NCBI RefSeq assembly: GCF_016808095.1
Contig: NC_068970.1
Coordinates: 46,225,630-46,289,629, forward strand
Length of the DNA: 64,000 nucleotides
Reading direction: 5' to 3'
DNA from: Vigna angularis
Lineage: Eukaryota; Streptophyta; Magnoliopsida; Fabales; Fabaceae
Shown one piece after another: positions 12,760 through 23,621 of this stretch (position 1 is the stretch's first letter; every line of letters starts with the position of its first letter). The position numbers and the translations under genes were made by a program. The notes beneath the pieces were generated by a model. That model worked only from the letters and a program-made list of their open reading frames with translations, had not been told where the DNA came from and searched no databases.

Positions 12760-15313
12760 TTGTTCAGCAGCACAACATAGCCATGTTGCAAATGGAGTTT
12801 GCTAGGCTATCAATTGAGGCATCACAACAATAGTATCCAACTAAGTTTAATGGTAGGAACTTCTCAAGCTCTACACCCTCAAGTCCAAAAGTGAAGTTTG
12901 GAGAGTTTCTTACAACACCATCCAACTAAGTTTAATGGTAGGACAAGCCCAAATGAAGTAGAGCAGTGGATTAGGGACATGGAGAGAATTTTGATGCCAA
13001 TAGGTGTTCGACAGAGAATAGGTTAGCATATTCATGGTATATGCTTCTCGGGGAAGCTACACTATATTCTAGGCCTCAGTCTTAGGAGACTAGAGGGTTT
13101 CCTTCTCAGCATCAATATAATACATCTCAGGTTCAATATTTCTCGTGTGGAGGGCCACATTTAAGGAATATGTGTCCTCAGGTAGGCGGTGGTAGGAAAT
13201 GCTACAGTTGTGGAAACGATAAGCATATTGTTAATGATTGTGCTCTTAACAAGAGAGTTGGGACTCAATCGCAATAGGCAGTTTAGTAGCAGAGGAAGGG
13301 AGACAAACCCCAGGCTTCAAGGCGATTGTGTGCTATGACGGGGGCATAAACAATTGGTTCAGGTAACCTTATCATTAAAAGTTGTGTGATTGTGGGTGTA
13401 AGTTTGTGTGTGTTGTTTGATTCTGGAATGACATACTTTTTTTTGTCAGAATCTTGTGCTCAAAAGTTAGGTCTGCTTGTGATGAAGCTGTGGTAAGATA
13501 TGATGGTATCTACCGTAGTTTTATGTTTGGTCAAAACATCTACAGTCAAGGCTAGATGTTGAGTGTTGGTAGATGAACGTTGATAACAGTTGAAAACACT
13601 TTTATTTGTGATGTAATTTTGACACTAAATGTTCCCTTTTCTGCTTAGAAACTTACTTGGAATCATGTTTTTCTGTTAAGTTGTGTGAATAAGAGAGTTG
13701 AGGTTGAATTTGATGGTTTTATGATTAATTTCCCTTGTTTTGGCAGGAAATGAGATATTATGGAAAGCAGAGATGAAGTGCCATGGAGATGGAGCTCAGA
13801 AAGGCCCGAAAAAGCACTAGAAGGGAGGAGTGCTCGAAACTTGGGCGCCCTTTTGGAGGCTGGAGCGCAGAGAACCATCGCTTACCGCTCGGGCGCCCTA
13901 AGTGGGGCGCTTGAGCGCTAGTGACATGGGCTTGAGCTTTGTTTCTGTTCTGTTTTTACTCTATTTAAAGGATCCAAACGTCCTAGGTTTTGTATCTTTG
14001 GCTGGAGGAGCACAACAGCATACTCTTTCACCCTCTAGAGGCGAATTTGGATGCGGGAGCTTCCATCTTCTACTTTTAGGGTTTTTCTATCTCATTCTTC
14101 TCCATTGTTCATCTAGTTTCACCATGTCTATGGTGAACTAAACTCTATTTGTTGTTGGGGGATGATGTAACCTTGTGAACTCTCATGTATTTGAATTGAT
14201 TCTTAATAACATATGCTTTTTCATTAATTGTTAGAGTAATTCATCTGTGATTATTACATGCTTTGTTTAACTCATTCATAGCGTGATGTATGAATTGCAT
14301 AAGTGTTGGGAGGTTCTTTACAATTCAGGTTCTTGTTGAATTACTCCCAAGAGTAATATTTCTCAGGGATGAGGATATGAGTCTTGTTCGTCTTAAAGCT
14401 CTTGATCTTCACATTTAATTACTAGGAATGTTAGGAATTGCATGAACTGGTGATTAAGGGCAGACTTATTTCGCCGAGGGATCATGTTTAAGTGATTTAG
14501 TGAGTGACGTTAACATTAATGCATAAAGAAAAATTCTTACATACATGAGAGGGAACTTGGTGAAATGTAACCCCAACAACATACTCATCTCATATTAAAA
14601 ACAACATCCGTTGATCACTATGCTATTCTGCTATTGATCAAACTGCATTCATATTTAATTTTCTGTTTTTCCATTTGAAACCAATGATCTCGTTTTCTTT
14701 ATATCTTAACTAATCGAGTTATCACATGACTGTCTAGTGCCGAGAGTCCTTTGGGATACAATACTTGGTCTTACCATTTCATATTACTTGTTCGATTCGG
14801 TACACTTGCCGATTCAACAACAGATTTCAAAGTCAATCTTCTATGTCTACCTCTGCAAGGGTTTGATGTGATCTTAGGGATGGATTGATTATCAACCAAT
14901 TATATTCTGATTGATTACAACAACAACAAGTTGTTGTTCCCAAGTTTAGAAAACCTTGAGTTGTTGTCTTCGTAACATGTTGTTAAAGAGGTCAAAGAAT
15001 GGTCTTAGTGTTGTCATCTTGATTCATTTGATTGTGGAGAAGGGTGATAGGAATACTGAGATTCCTGTATTGAAGGAGTTTGTGGATGTTTTTTTCTGAT
15101 GAAGTTTCAAGATTGCCACCTAAAAGAGAAGTGGAGTTTATAATTGATTTAGTGCTTGGAGTAGGACCATTATCAATAGCTCCTTATCGTATGACTCTAG
15201 TAAAGTTGGAAAAGTTGAAGAAACAGATAGAAGAGTTGTTGCAAAAGCAATTTATCCAGCCTAGTGTGTTGTCATGGGGAGTACCAGTTTTTGGTAAAAC
15301 AGAAGGATGATAG
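12760..15313 (+). pseudogene. Decayed gag-protease-RT of gypsy element H
   Basis: Broken pol of a chromovirus-like Ty3/gypsy element. Gag: NEVEQWIRDMERIFD (about 12950-13000), then two zinc-knuckle relics, FSCGGPHLRNMC and CYSCGNDKHIVNDC (about 13140-13245). Protease: VLFDSGMTYFF (about 13410-13445), with Met where Ala is usual after DSG. After the intruding solo LTR the protease resumes (GFDVILGMD, about 14860-14890). The reverse transcriptase entry is at 15080-15313 with [21 protein letters not shown] and [17 protein letters not shown]. The frame stops where element 1 is inserted. Many stops and frameshifts are present. RNase H and integrase are not found in the window. Confidence 0.75.
13581..14819 (+). 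mobile_element. Solo LTR of Athila-like family inside gypsy H
   Basis: It starts TGATAACAGTTGAAAA and ends with CGGTACACTTGCCGATTCAACA, the same start as the LTRs of elements 1-3 and of the solo LTR at 39547. It splits the protease frame of element H between about 13.55 and 14.83 kb. The GC-rich cluster (GGGCGCC, GAGCGC) at 13845-13920 and TATTTAAAGG at about 13963 take the place of the promoter cluster of the related LTRs. No clean 5-bp TSD was seen (AACGT against ACAGA). Confidence 0.75.
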
Positions 15314-15912
15314 TGTTAACACTCGGCAAGTGTACCAAATCGTATCAAGTAATAATAAAAGGTTTAAACCCTTTAGTTGTCCCTATTTATGTGGGTTTTT
15401 CCCAGTTTGATCCCCTTCTTATTAGAATCACCAACTGAGTCCTTATAAGTTCTAATTTGAATCAATTGAGCTCCTGCCGTTAAATTTAGTTAACGGGGTT
15501 AAGTTTTTGCACAAGTGGAAGATTGATGTGTTAAAATTTTAAGACGTGGCATGGTGAGAGTTGAAACGTGGCATGGTTTAGGCCTGCGTGGAATTTTGGT
15601 AAAATGTAATAATATAATATTAGGATTTCTGAAATGGGATTTAGAGTTCAATCAAATTGAATGAGATTAAAAATCTGAGAAGTGGTTGTAGATCAGACGA
15701 AGGGATGAAGATTAAGTGGTTGTTGATCAAATCTACCCCAATTGCATTTCAGCAAATTGGGGAAAATTGTTCGTGCTTCTACGCCGCGAAGGGGAGATGG
15801 TGCACTACCGCGACGTGGGTTTGGCTAACTAAAGAAGGATTGCAGTTTCAGGGAGAGTGGCGATTTCAGCAAATTCTTCTCTTCTCTTTTCCTTTCTTCA
15901 TTCCTCATTACC

Positions 15913-16373
15913 ATGGTTTCCCTGTCAACCACCACCCCCTTTCTACCCTTTACTGCACAAAACGCTTCCACCAGAATCCCTCCTCCCAACACCTTCCGTT
16001 ACACCAACCACCGTCATAGGGATCACCGGAAGGTTGTGTGCGCCTGCATCGCACCTCTGCAGAACTTCAAGAGCCAGGACTCTTCCCCTGTTAATTTCAA
16101 TGTAAATGTCTATACCTTAATTTCGCTTTTTGGTTCAGTAATCAGATTTTGTTGTTGGGGTTGGTGTTAAGTGAGTCTGGGGTTCTGGGTACACACAAAG
16201 TTTTGTTTTTTTTCTTCCAATGGATATCTGGCTGACGTTGCCAGGGTTTGCACAAATCAGAACAGCTGAGCACGGCGCGAGATTAGGATGATGAATCTGA
16301 TGTTTTTATTGAGTGTAGAGATGTGTACAAATCTTTTGGGGAAAAGAAAACCTTAAATGGTGTCAGCTTTAAG
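15913..16373 (+). pseudogene. Captured first two exons of a TGD3 (ABCI13)-like gene
   Basis: Piece of the gene for the ATPase subunit of the chloroplast TGD lipid importer, carried in the Pack-MULE. Exon 1 (15913-16101, 63 codons) encodes a Ser/Thr-rich transit-peptide-like start followed by KVVCACIAPLQNF and ends at a GTAAAT donor. Exon 2 (16245-16373) begins after TTGCCAG and reads DDESDVFIECRDVYKSFGEK, then GVSFK, the start of an ABC ATPase domain in TGD3 proteins, and ends at a GTGAGG donor. The Walker A exon is absent. A TAG stop lies at codon 14 of exon 2. Gene structure including intron 1 is kept, so capture was from DNA. The assignment rests on remembered family sequence. Confidence 0.75.
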
Positions 16374-16449
16374 GTGAGGGGTTTTGTACTTGATAATGGT
16401 TTTGGTTATATCACTTTGCTAATGATGGAGGAGAAGACTTGCGATTTCA

Positions 16450-16794
16450 GGGAGAGTGGCAGTTTGGTTTTTTTTTTTTTGCGTTTTCTGGATTTTGGGA
16501 ATTACAGGTGAAAGAAGGAGATCGCGCAAGGAGATTCATGGTGGTGCTCTGGATGTTGTTTGGGTTTTTCTGGGTTGGGTTTTTACTAGGAATATCAGCA
16601 AAGTCTAAGTCTATTAGATTCTTCTCAGATATCAATCTCCTTTCTTCTTCTGGCAATAAGATTCTCCAACTGCGTGTTCCTTTCCAGCTCTAAATTTCCC
16701 AGATCCATGAGGTTCTTTTGGTCATCCTCTGTCCATTTAATGACAAATTTACTTTCATCTTCTTTGCCACCTATAGCTTCTTCTTCCTCTTCTA
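16450..16794 (-). pseudogene. Captured fragment of a second host gene
   Basis: On the minus strand, from about 16794 down, the reading EEEEEAIGGKEDESKFVIKW continues with TEDDQKNLMDLGNLELERN and LENLIARRR. After a frameshift it goes on as EKNLIDLDFADIP. The QKNLMDLG...ELER...LENLIARRR...NLIDLD series is the signature of an uncharacterised plant protein family with membrane-anchored members. The fragment lies opposite in orientation to the TGD3-like piece in the same MULE, so the two pieces came from different loci. Confidence 0.6.
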
Positions 16795-19546
16795 TGAACC
16801 CTAAATCCCATTTCAGAAATTCATATTATTAAAATTTAAAAAGTTGCTAAATTCCACGTTCAACTCTTAGTATGCCACGTTTTAAAAATTTGACACATCA
16901 ATCTTCCACGTGTGCAAAAACTTAACTCCGTTAACTAAATTTAACGGCAGGGCCTCAATTCATTCAAATTAGCACTTATAAGGACTCAATTGGGGATTCT
17001 AATAAGAAAAGGGTCAAACTTGGAAAAACCCACATAAAAAGGGACAACTAAAGGGGTTTAAACCAATAATAAAATGGTAAGACCAAGTATCATTTCCCAA
17101 AGGACTCACGGCCTAAACAGATATGTGATTCGTTGATTAAATTGGACTTGTAAACGAAATCTTGTAGGTTTAGATGCAAATACTGAAAAATAAATATGAA
17201 TGCATGTGTTGATCAATTGGATCGAAAGAAGTAAAAGTGATTGATGTAAAATATGGAATGATGATGTTGTTGGGGTTTCTGATTCATCCTATCCACTCTC
17301 ATGTATCCAAGAATTCATCTTTCTTCATTAATGTTAATGCCACTTTCTAATTTACCTTAAACCCGATGTCTCGGTGAAGAAAGCCTATTCCCAATCACTA
17401 GTTTACAATGTCTTGTCTCCCTAGCAATTATTCATGCATTACATTCGCACAGAAGCTTAAAGGCAACAATCCTCGTATCCCTATGTCTAGGTAATATTGC
17501 TCTTGGGAGAATTTCCTCAGTTCTAGATGTAGCTATATGTGTCTATATAGATAACATCAATGATCATGCAATTGAATGAGTTAAACAAAGCATGCATAGA
17601 GAGTAGAAGATAAACCCTAACAATTAATGAAGAGAGCATATAAAATATAGAACCAATTCAATACATGAGAGTTTCAAAGGATTACATCGGTTCCCCAACA
17701 ATAATGGAGGTTTAGTTCACCATAGACATGGTGAAACTAGATGAAAAACAATGAAAGAATGAAAGATAGAACCCTAGAATTTGAAGAAAGGAGCTTCCGC
17801 ATCCGAAATTCTCCTCCAAGGGGTGAAGAAAGTGTGATTTCGCCTCTTTCTGTCCAAAGATACTAACACTAATTTGACTAAAACCTTATATAGTTTCCTA
17901 AAAATTTCAGAAAATAGGCCTAAGCCCAAATAAATGGCGCTTATGGCACTTTTGCCGCTCAGCGGTAACTGCGGGTCTTCAAAATTGACGCTCAGCTGCA
18001 GTTTTGGCCCTTAGCGGTGACTGCGGAACTTCAGAATGCCGTTCAGCGGTAGAATTGCGCTAAGCGGTGACTGCGACTCTTCTTTTAAGAACTTTAACTT
18101 CCTTTCTTGAGTCCAGCTCCTTACTACTTCAACTTCTTTCATCTAATTCATCTCAATTCCTGCAAAAACAAGGAAAACCAAGCATAAAACCCATCCAACT
18201 CTCTTATTTCCAAAACATAAGCAAAAGCATGACTCCAAACTAATTTCTAAGTCATAAAGGTTATTTTTGGGGTCAAAATTAAGTATAGAATTAACAGTTT
18301 TTCAGCTGTTATCACAACCCCAAACTTAGAACTTTGTTTGTCCTCAAGCAAACAAGATGTAACTCAGTCTTCCACCAATCCATACAATGGTTCACCACAT
18401 TCAAAAACTCTTTCTTTCAAGACAAGTAATTACTCAAATCAGCTTATCACAAAGAATTCAGTCAAGATGCACACATGCTTTGGTGTTCACATAATCACAT
18501 AGTATCCAACAAATGCTATTCTCATGATTGATCAATTAACTAAGCATAGAGGTAATCATGTGCTCATGGAATCTTTCCTCACCAGATAAAGTGTTTCACT
18601 CAAACACACAAGTGTATAAGAGGTCACTCATTCACTCTACTATCACAATGTCACATGAATCAACTTTGCCTTTCATTTAACCACAATCAAACACATTCAT
18701 AAGCAAATAGCATCGCAAGGGCTTTTCTATGGCTTATAATGTGGTTGGGCTAACAAGAAAATTGGTTTTTCTGGATCACAAAATCCTTGAGTTAAATGAA
18801 TCATCTACACACAACCATTCTTCCTTCTTCCCAACTTTCTTTTGCATTGAGCCTTTCTTTTTCTTTCTTTTCTTTCCTTTTTATTTTGCTTTTCACATGC
18901 TTAGCTCAATGCTTTTTATTTTCCCTTTCTAGACTTCCCAACAACCCCAAACTTGAACCTTTATCAATACCCCAAGATATTTTTCAACTCAACTCAAGGT
19001 AAAGCTTTTCAAAAAGGATTTTCTATCATGTTCAAGGCTAAGGGTTCAAAGGATAGAACACATTGTGCTCTCTTTTATTGGGTAACAATCATGCATTTGG
19101 CTAATAAAGGGTTACCAACAAATGGCCTTGATCATATGATACATACAAGCAAGTGATTCGATCATAGAAATCTGGGCAAAGTCGTTCATGCTTTCAATGT
19201 AATAACATTCAATCACACAAACTCTGGAGTTCAAAACCTCACATATAAGCTCATCCAATCATTCCACATACACATCCTGCTTAGCATCATAATCACAATC
19301 ACAACATCATGCATCTGTTCACATAACTTGTGAACAACCACCTATATATCAACATATAGTGCACAATCTCAACATCAATCTATATCCAAGCATCATCAAG
19401 CAATACTCATCATGCATAAATAACAAGCAAACTATCATAGCAGATAAAGTTTCACACTAAGTACATCACAACCTATTCTAAGAACAAAAGCAAATAATTT
19501 CAAAAGTACAAAACAAAAGATAGAAAAAAAATCCCGCTCTATTAAT

Positions 19547-19572
19547 GATAACATCCATCAGTAGATGCTATC
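19547..19572 (-). ncRNA. Hairpin directly after the ORF2 stop, element 1
   Basis: On the minus strand a 9-bp stem, GATAGCATC pairing with GATGTTATC (one G.U pair), encloses TACTGATG. It starts with the base after the distal TGA stop of the ORF2 frame. The homologous hairpin in element 2 has different but still complementary stem bases. Confidence 0.6.
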
Positions 19573-19692
19573 TCATCCCATGCTGTCATCTGAATCTTCC
19601 TCCTCTTCATCATCCTCAGCATCTTCAAAAGCATCCTCCTCATCATCATCATCATCCATAGCTGAAGCTCCAGCTGCTCCAACTCCACTACC

Positions 19693-20796
19693 CTAGGTTT
19701 GCTCCTCTGGCCATGCCACCACATTATTAAACTCATCCATGGTCCACCTATGTCTTGGGGGTGTATCATACATCCCAATAATCATCTCAGTTGTGGCCAC
19801 CTGCCCTCTGTGAAGGGACTGCATCCTGGAATCCATAAGAAACATATACATGTCCCTCATCTGAAATGGCTCTGCCTCATGAGGCTCTGCAGGTGCCTGA
19901 CCTTGTGGTGGTCCTCTCACTCTGCAAGGATGGCGTGGTGGTACTGGCTGAGCTGCCTCATCACCGCCACAATACGATCTGTAATAGGCCTCATAAATAG
20001 CTTTCCTAGGTCTCTCAAATGATGGTGTAGAGATATTCACCCCGGCTAGCTCACATAAGTGTGTAATCAAAGAGGGATGTCCCAAAGGTGCCTTGTTGTT
20101 CATAGTGTTGGCACACACCTGTATCTCATTGGCTATGACCTGGCCAATGTTAATGCTCATCCCTCTGCGCACACAGTACAAAAGAAGTGCCCTGCTAATA
20201 GTAATATCTGAGACATGTGAGCATGGCTGGATGTTGGCATGAGAAAATGCCATCCAATACTTTGCTAGAGGAGTCATATCAGCTCTCCTAATGTTCACAA
20301 CTGCACCATTCCTGCTCTGAAAGTGCCCTCCTGGCACACATAGTACACTCTCCACATCACCAAAGTCTGCTCCTTCTTCCATATTTAGAGCAAACTGACA
20401 CTGCTCACCAGCCCATGCAGTATCTAAAAATTTGTTGATAGAATTAGGGTCATACCGAATGGCGTGTCCTCTAACAAAGCTCAAATAATCCTCAGCAGGA
20501 TATTCACCCAACCTCCTTGCGTTGGTGTAGAATTCTTTCACTATTGCTATGTTAGCTGGTGCAGGGTAAGTGACTAGCCTTCCCCAGTTCCTGGTCTCCA
20601 ATTGCTCTCCAAATTGTGGAGCAAAATCAAGTATTACTCCAACCTTCCTTTCCATTAATAGCCTCCTATCTTGGACAACATTAAAGTAGCGCTCATGTTT
20701 GCGGGAAAGGAACTTGCTGGAATAGGGTTGATATGGTTCCTTCTCCTTCCTTTTGGATACTGTAGTCTTGAATCTCTTGCCCGATGAGGAGGCCAT
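19693..20796 (-). CDS. ORF2 of element 1, putative plant transposon protein domain
   Basis: A 367-aa frame from ATG at 20796 (MASSSGKRFK). The N-terminus is basic (KRKEKE). The core, about residues 60-260 (YPAPANIAIVKEFYTNA, WAGEQCQFAL, SHANIQPCSHVSDITISRAL, GHPSLITHLC), matches the domain annotated in plants as 'putative plant transposon protein' (PF20167 type), common downstream of gag-pol in Athila-like elements. Its function is unknown. The frame ends at TAG after WPEEQT, but the same frame goes on for about 39 codons of Asp/Glu-rich tail to TGA at 19573-19575; element 3 continues into an acidic tail at this place, so the TAG is probably a mutation. The homologue in element 3 is similar along the whole length. 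Confidence 0.8.
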   Translation of the reverse strand: MASSSGKRFKTTVSKRKEKEPYQPYSSKFLSRKHERYFNVVQDRRLLMERKVGVILDFAPQFGEQLETRNWGRLVTYPAPANIAIVKEFYTNARRLGEYPAEDYLSFVRGHAIRYDPNSINKFLDTAWAGEQCQFALNMEEGADFGDVESVLCVPGGHFQSRNGAVVNIRRADMTPLAKYWMAFSHANIQPCSHVSDITISRALLLYCVRRGMSINIGQVIANEIQVCANTMNNKAPLGHPSLITHLCELAGVNISTPSFERPRKAIYEAYYRSYCGGDEAAQPVPPRHPCRVRGPPQGQAPAEPHEAEPFQMRDMYMFLMDSRMQSLHRGQVATTEMIIGMYDTPPRHRWTMDEFNNVVAWPEEQT

Positions 20797-20798
20797 CC

Positions 20799-21224
20799 CT
20801 ACATCAAACACAATTCACAAAACCACAAGCACATCATTAAGCATTAGTAAACCACAAATAACACCCTAAAACCATTTTTGTCACCGTTGAGGGCAACTAA
20901 AACCCCTCAGCGCAACCTGTGCATCAACACCAGCAAGCAAAATAAGCACAAAAATCATTTTGCCAGAATCGCGCTCGGGGGAAATTTCCGCTGAGCAACG
21001 ATTCTGCAGATTTTTCAAAATCTTGCAAAAATGCTCCTAATTTCCTCCCACATGCATTCTTCCTAGTTCCAGACCCAAATCAAGCAGTTTAATCGGTCTA
21101 AATAGCAATTAATTCTTCTAATCATGCATAAAAATCAAAATCCCTCAAGAATCACGCTTAGACAACCATGTTCACACCAATTCATGCTTTCAAAAACCCT
21201 AGAATGTAAAATGCTTATACTTAC
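20799..21224 (-). promoter_or_regulatory. 5'UTR intron of ORF2, element 1
   Basis: Minus-strand donor CACCCAA|GTAAGTATAAG at 21224 and acceptor TTTGATGTAG|GG just before the ATGGCC at 20796 bound a 426-bp intron. Element 3 has the same donor and acceptor at the same distances (62392-62809, 418 bp), so the splice signals are conserved between copies. Confidence 0.6.
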
Positions 21225-21564
21225 TTGGGTGGAGATGCTAGATGAGTGAAGAATGCTCTAGGAATGGGCAAAATTCAGCCCCTAACAGCAATGCTCTCAC
21301 TAAACCCCAAACTTTGACGGAAACTTTGTGCAAAAATAAGTGGAAGAGAGTTTTTATGAAGGGGGAAGAAGGGAAAAATGAAGAGAACACTTGGGAGAGT
21401 GCTTGAGAGTGTGTGAGAGGAGTGAGATCTGAAAGTGCCTACCAAAACGCGCTCTAGGGTATGAAAAAGACCTAATGGGCCAAATCCCGCTGAGCCTAAT
21501 TAAAACAAAACCAGCTACCTAATAAAACACTATCACCCTACAACATAGACCTGAGTCTAACTAG

Positions 21565-22868
21565 TGATGGACAAATTTATGAGCACCAAAATATGATGTC
21601 ACAAACTTGTTTTTCAATCGGCAAGTATGACCGAATCGTTCAAGTAATAAACTTGGTAAGACCAAGTATCGTTCTTCCCAAAGGACTCACGGCCTAGTTT
21701 AGTTATGTGATTTCTTGATTAGCTAAGACTTAAAGACGAAATATTTGGAGTTTAATATGCAAGAGACGAAAATAAACATGTATGCATGAAGTTTTGATCA
21801 ATGGCAAAAATCAAAAGATAAACACTTTCAATGGAATATATGAATGAATATGTTGTTGGGGGTCAATTTCATCTTATCCACTCTCATATATTTTAGGAAT
21901 TCAACATTCAAATCATCATTGTTAATGCCACTCTCTAAAGTACCTTTCTAGAAGGCTTCTCCCTAATCACGAGTTCATACAATTCCTAGCATTCCTAATG
22001 ATCAGTTCATAAGTGCAGGAGCTTAACGACAACCAACATAATATTGGGAGAAATTCCCCGGATCTAGACTTCCCCGTACGTTCCCGTATCGACAAAACCA
22101 ATAATCATGCATCGAATGAGTTAAACAATGCAAGCATTAAGCAAAGAGGAAAAACCCTAACTAATGATGAAAGAAAGCATAAATCTTAGATTAAGATGCA
22201 AGCATAAATTCCATATATGAGAGCTTCAAGAGATTACATTGATTCCCCAACAAACATACAAGGTTTAGTTCACCATATTCATGGTGAACCTAGATGAATT
22301 ACAATGAAAGTATGAAAGAATAAACCCAATAAAGGTGAAGAGGTAGCCTGAGCATCCAAGATCCTCCTTCAAAGGGGTGGAAGAGAGAGTGTTTGCCTCG
22401 TTTCTGCCAAAGATGCCTAACCCTAGGAAACCCTAAGGCTTATATATCATTCGTAAATTACAAAATTTTAGGTCCAAGCCCATTAAAGTGCCGCTCAGCG
22501 GTAAACTACCGCTCAGCGGTAAGTGCGTCAGCTCGGTTCTTCCCTTCAGCGGCCATTTTGCCCCTCAACGGTCCTCCCGTGAGCTTCTGAGTGCCGCTCA
22601 GCGGTAAACTGCCGCTGAGCGACAGTTGCGGCTTCTCTTTTTGCACTCTTTGATTCCTTTTCTGATTCCCTCTCTCTCATTCTTCACTTCTTTCACTAAA
22701 TTCACCTTAAAATCTGCACAAAAACACTGAAATCAAGCATAAACCTGTCCAGCTCTCTTATTTCTGAAAATATGGATAAAAGTATGATTTCAAGCTAGTT
22801 TCTAAGTCTAAAGGTTGCTTTTAGTATCAATTTTAAGCATGAAAATAACAGTTTTTCAACTGTTATCA
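21565..22868 (-). repeat. 3' LTR of element 2
   Basis: 1304 bp, about ten differences from the right LTR by eye. Reading minus, it holds paired CCGCTGAGCGG-like palindromes (22490-22640), then a TATATAAGCC TATA box at about 22441-22450. Confidence 0.92.
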
Positions 22869-22880
22869 CAACCCCAAACT
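22869..22880 (-). other. Polypurine-tract-like primer site, element 2
   Basis: AGTTTGGGGTTG on the minus strand directly precedes the 3' LTR, where the plus-strand primer site is expected. The same block precedes the LTR of element 1. Confidence 0.55.
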
Positions 22881-23621
22881 TAGAACTTTGCTTGTCCTCA
22901 AGCAAACAAAATGTAACTCAATCTCCAACCAATTCATATGATGGTTCACTCATTCAAAAATCCTCTTTTTCAAGATAAATAACAACTTCACTCAAACTTA
23001 TGACTAAGAGTTCATTCAAGATGTGCACATGCTTTAGTGTTCACAAAGTCATTTAAATTCCAACAAATGCTATTTTTCATGAATGATCAATCAATTTAAG
23101 CATGGATGTTCATGTGCTTATGGACTATTTCCTCACTAGGTAAAGTGTTTCACTCAACACACAAGTGTATAAGAGGTAAAGTGTTTCACTCCTTCACTCT
23201 ACTATCACAATGTCACATGAATCAACTTTGCCTTTCATTTTACCACAATCAAAAACATTCACAAGCATGCATCATCACAAGGACTTTTCAATGGCTTATA
23301 ATGTGGCTGGGCTAACAAGAAAATTGGTTTTTCTGGATCACAAAATCCTTGAGTTAAGAGAATCATAACAACACAATCATCTTATTTATTCCCAACTTTC
23401 TTTTACCTTTGCATTTGCATTGAGCTTTACTTCTTTTTCTTTTCTCTTTGCATATTCTTACTTTTTAGCTCTTAGCTCAATGCTTTTCTTTTCATGTTTT
23501 CCCAACAAGCCCAAACTTGAACATTTAATAATACCATATAAGATCTTCTACTTAACTCAAGGTAAAGATTTTCAATCAAAGGTTTTCAGTGTATGTTCAA
23601 GGCTAAAGGTTCAAAGGATAG

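Larger units (their letters stand above)
15361..17064. mobile_element. Pack-MULE with long terminal inverted repeats
   Basis: Both ends are GGTTTAAACC and the terminal inverted repeats extend about 270-290 bp (15361-about 15645 against about 16795-17064). They share phrases such as TTTAGTTGTCCC, TATGTGGGTTTTTCC, CGTTAAATTTAGTTAACG and CTGAAATGGGATTTAG. The element is flanked by an exact 10-bp duplication AATAATAAAA (15351-15360 and 17065-17074). Size, long TIRs, TSD length and captured host-gene pieces are those of a Pack-MULE. No transposase is inside, so it is non-autonomous. Confidence 0.85.
15314..18314 (-). repeat. 3' LTR of Athila-like element 1 (split by a MULE)
   Basis: On the plus strand it runs from TGTTAACACTCGGC to CAGCTGTTATCA, so on its own strand it is TGATAACAGCTG to CCGAGTGTTAACA. 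Removing the 1704-bp MULE plus its TSD leaves about 1.29 kb, the same size as the 1304-bp LTRs of element 2. It interrupts the reverse transcriptase frame of element H right after a LVKQKDDS reading. Confidence 0.8.
18315..21559 (-). mobile_element. Internal 3' half of Athila-like element 1
   Basis: Next to the LTR on the minus strand is AGTTTGGGGTTG, the polypurine-like primer site also present in element 2. Then come about 1.2 kb without genes (18330-19540), matching 22869-23616 plus 28280-28770 of element 2, followed by ORF2 with its 5'UTR intron and upstream exon (to about 21470). Gag, protease and the 5' LTR are missing; the sequence stops resembling the family near 21490. The remnant is thus a 3' half. 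Confidence 0.75.

Noticed and set aside
13663..14141. Short frames in the solo LTR at 13.6-14.8 kb as genes
   Set aside because: They lie wholly in LTR sequence that recurs elsewhere; no protein family match.
15309..15313. GATAG beside element 1 taken as linked to the GATAG TSD of the copia element
   Set aside because: Same five bases by chance; the copia TSD has its own partner at 28275-28279, and no partner for the 15309 site was found.
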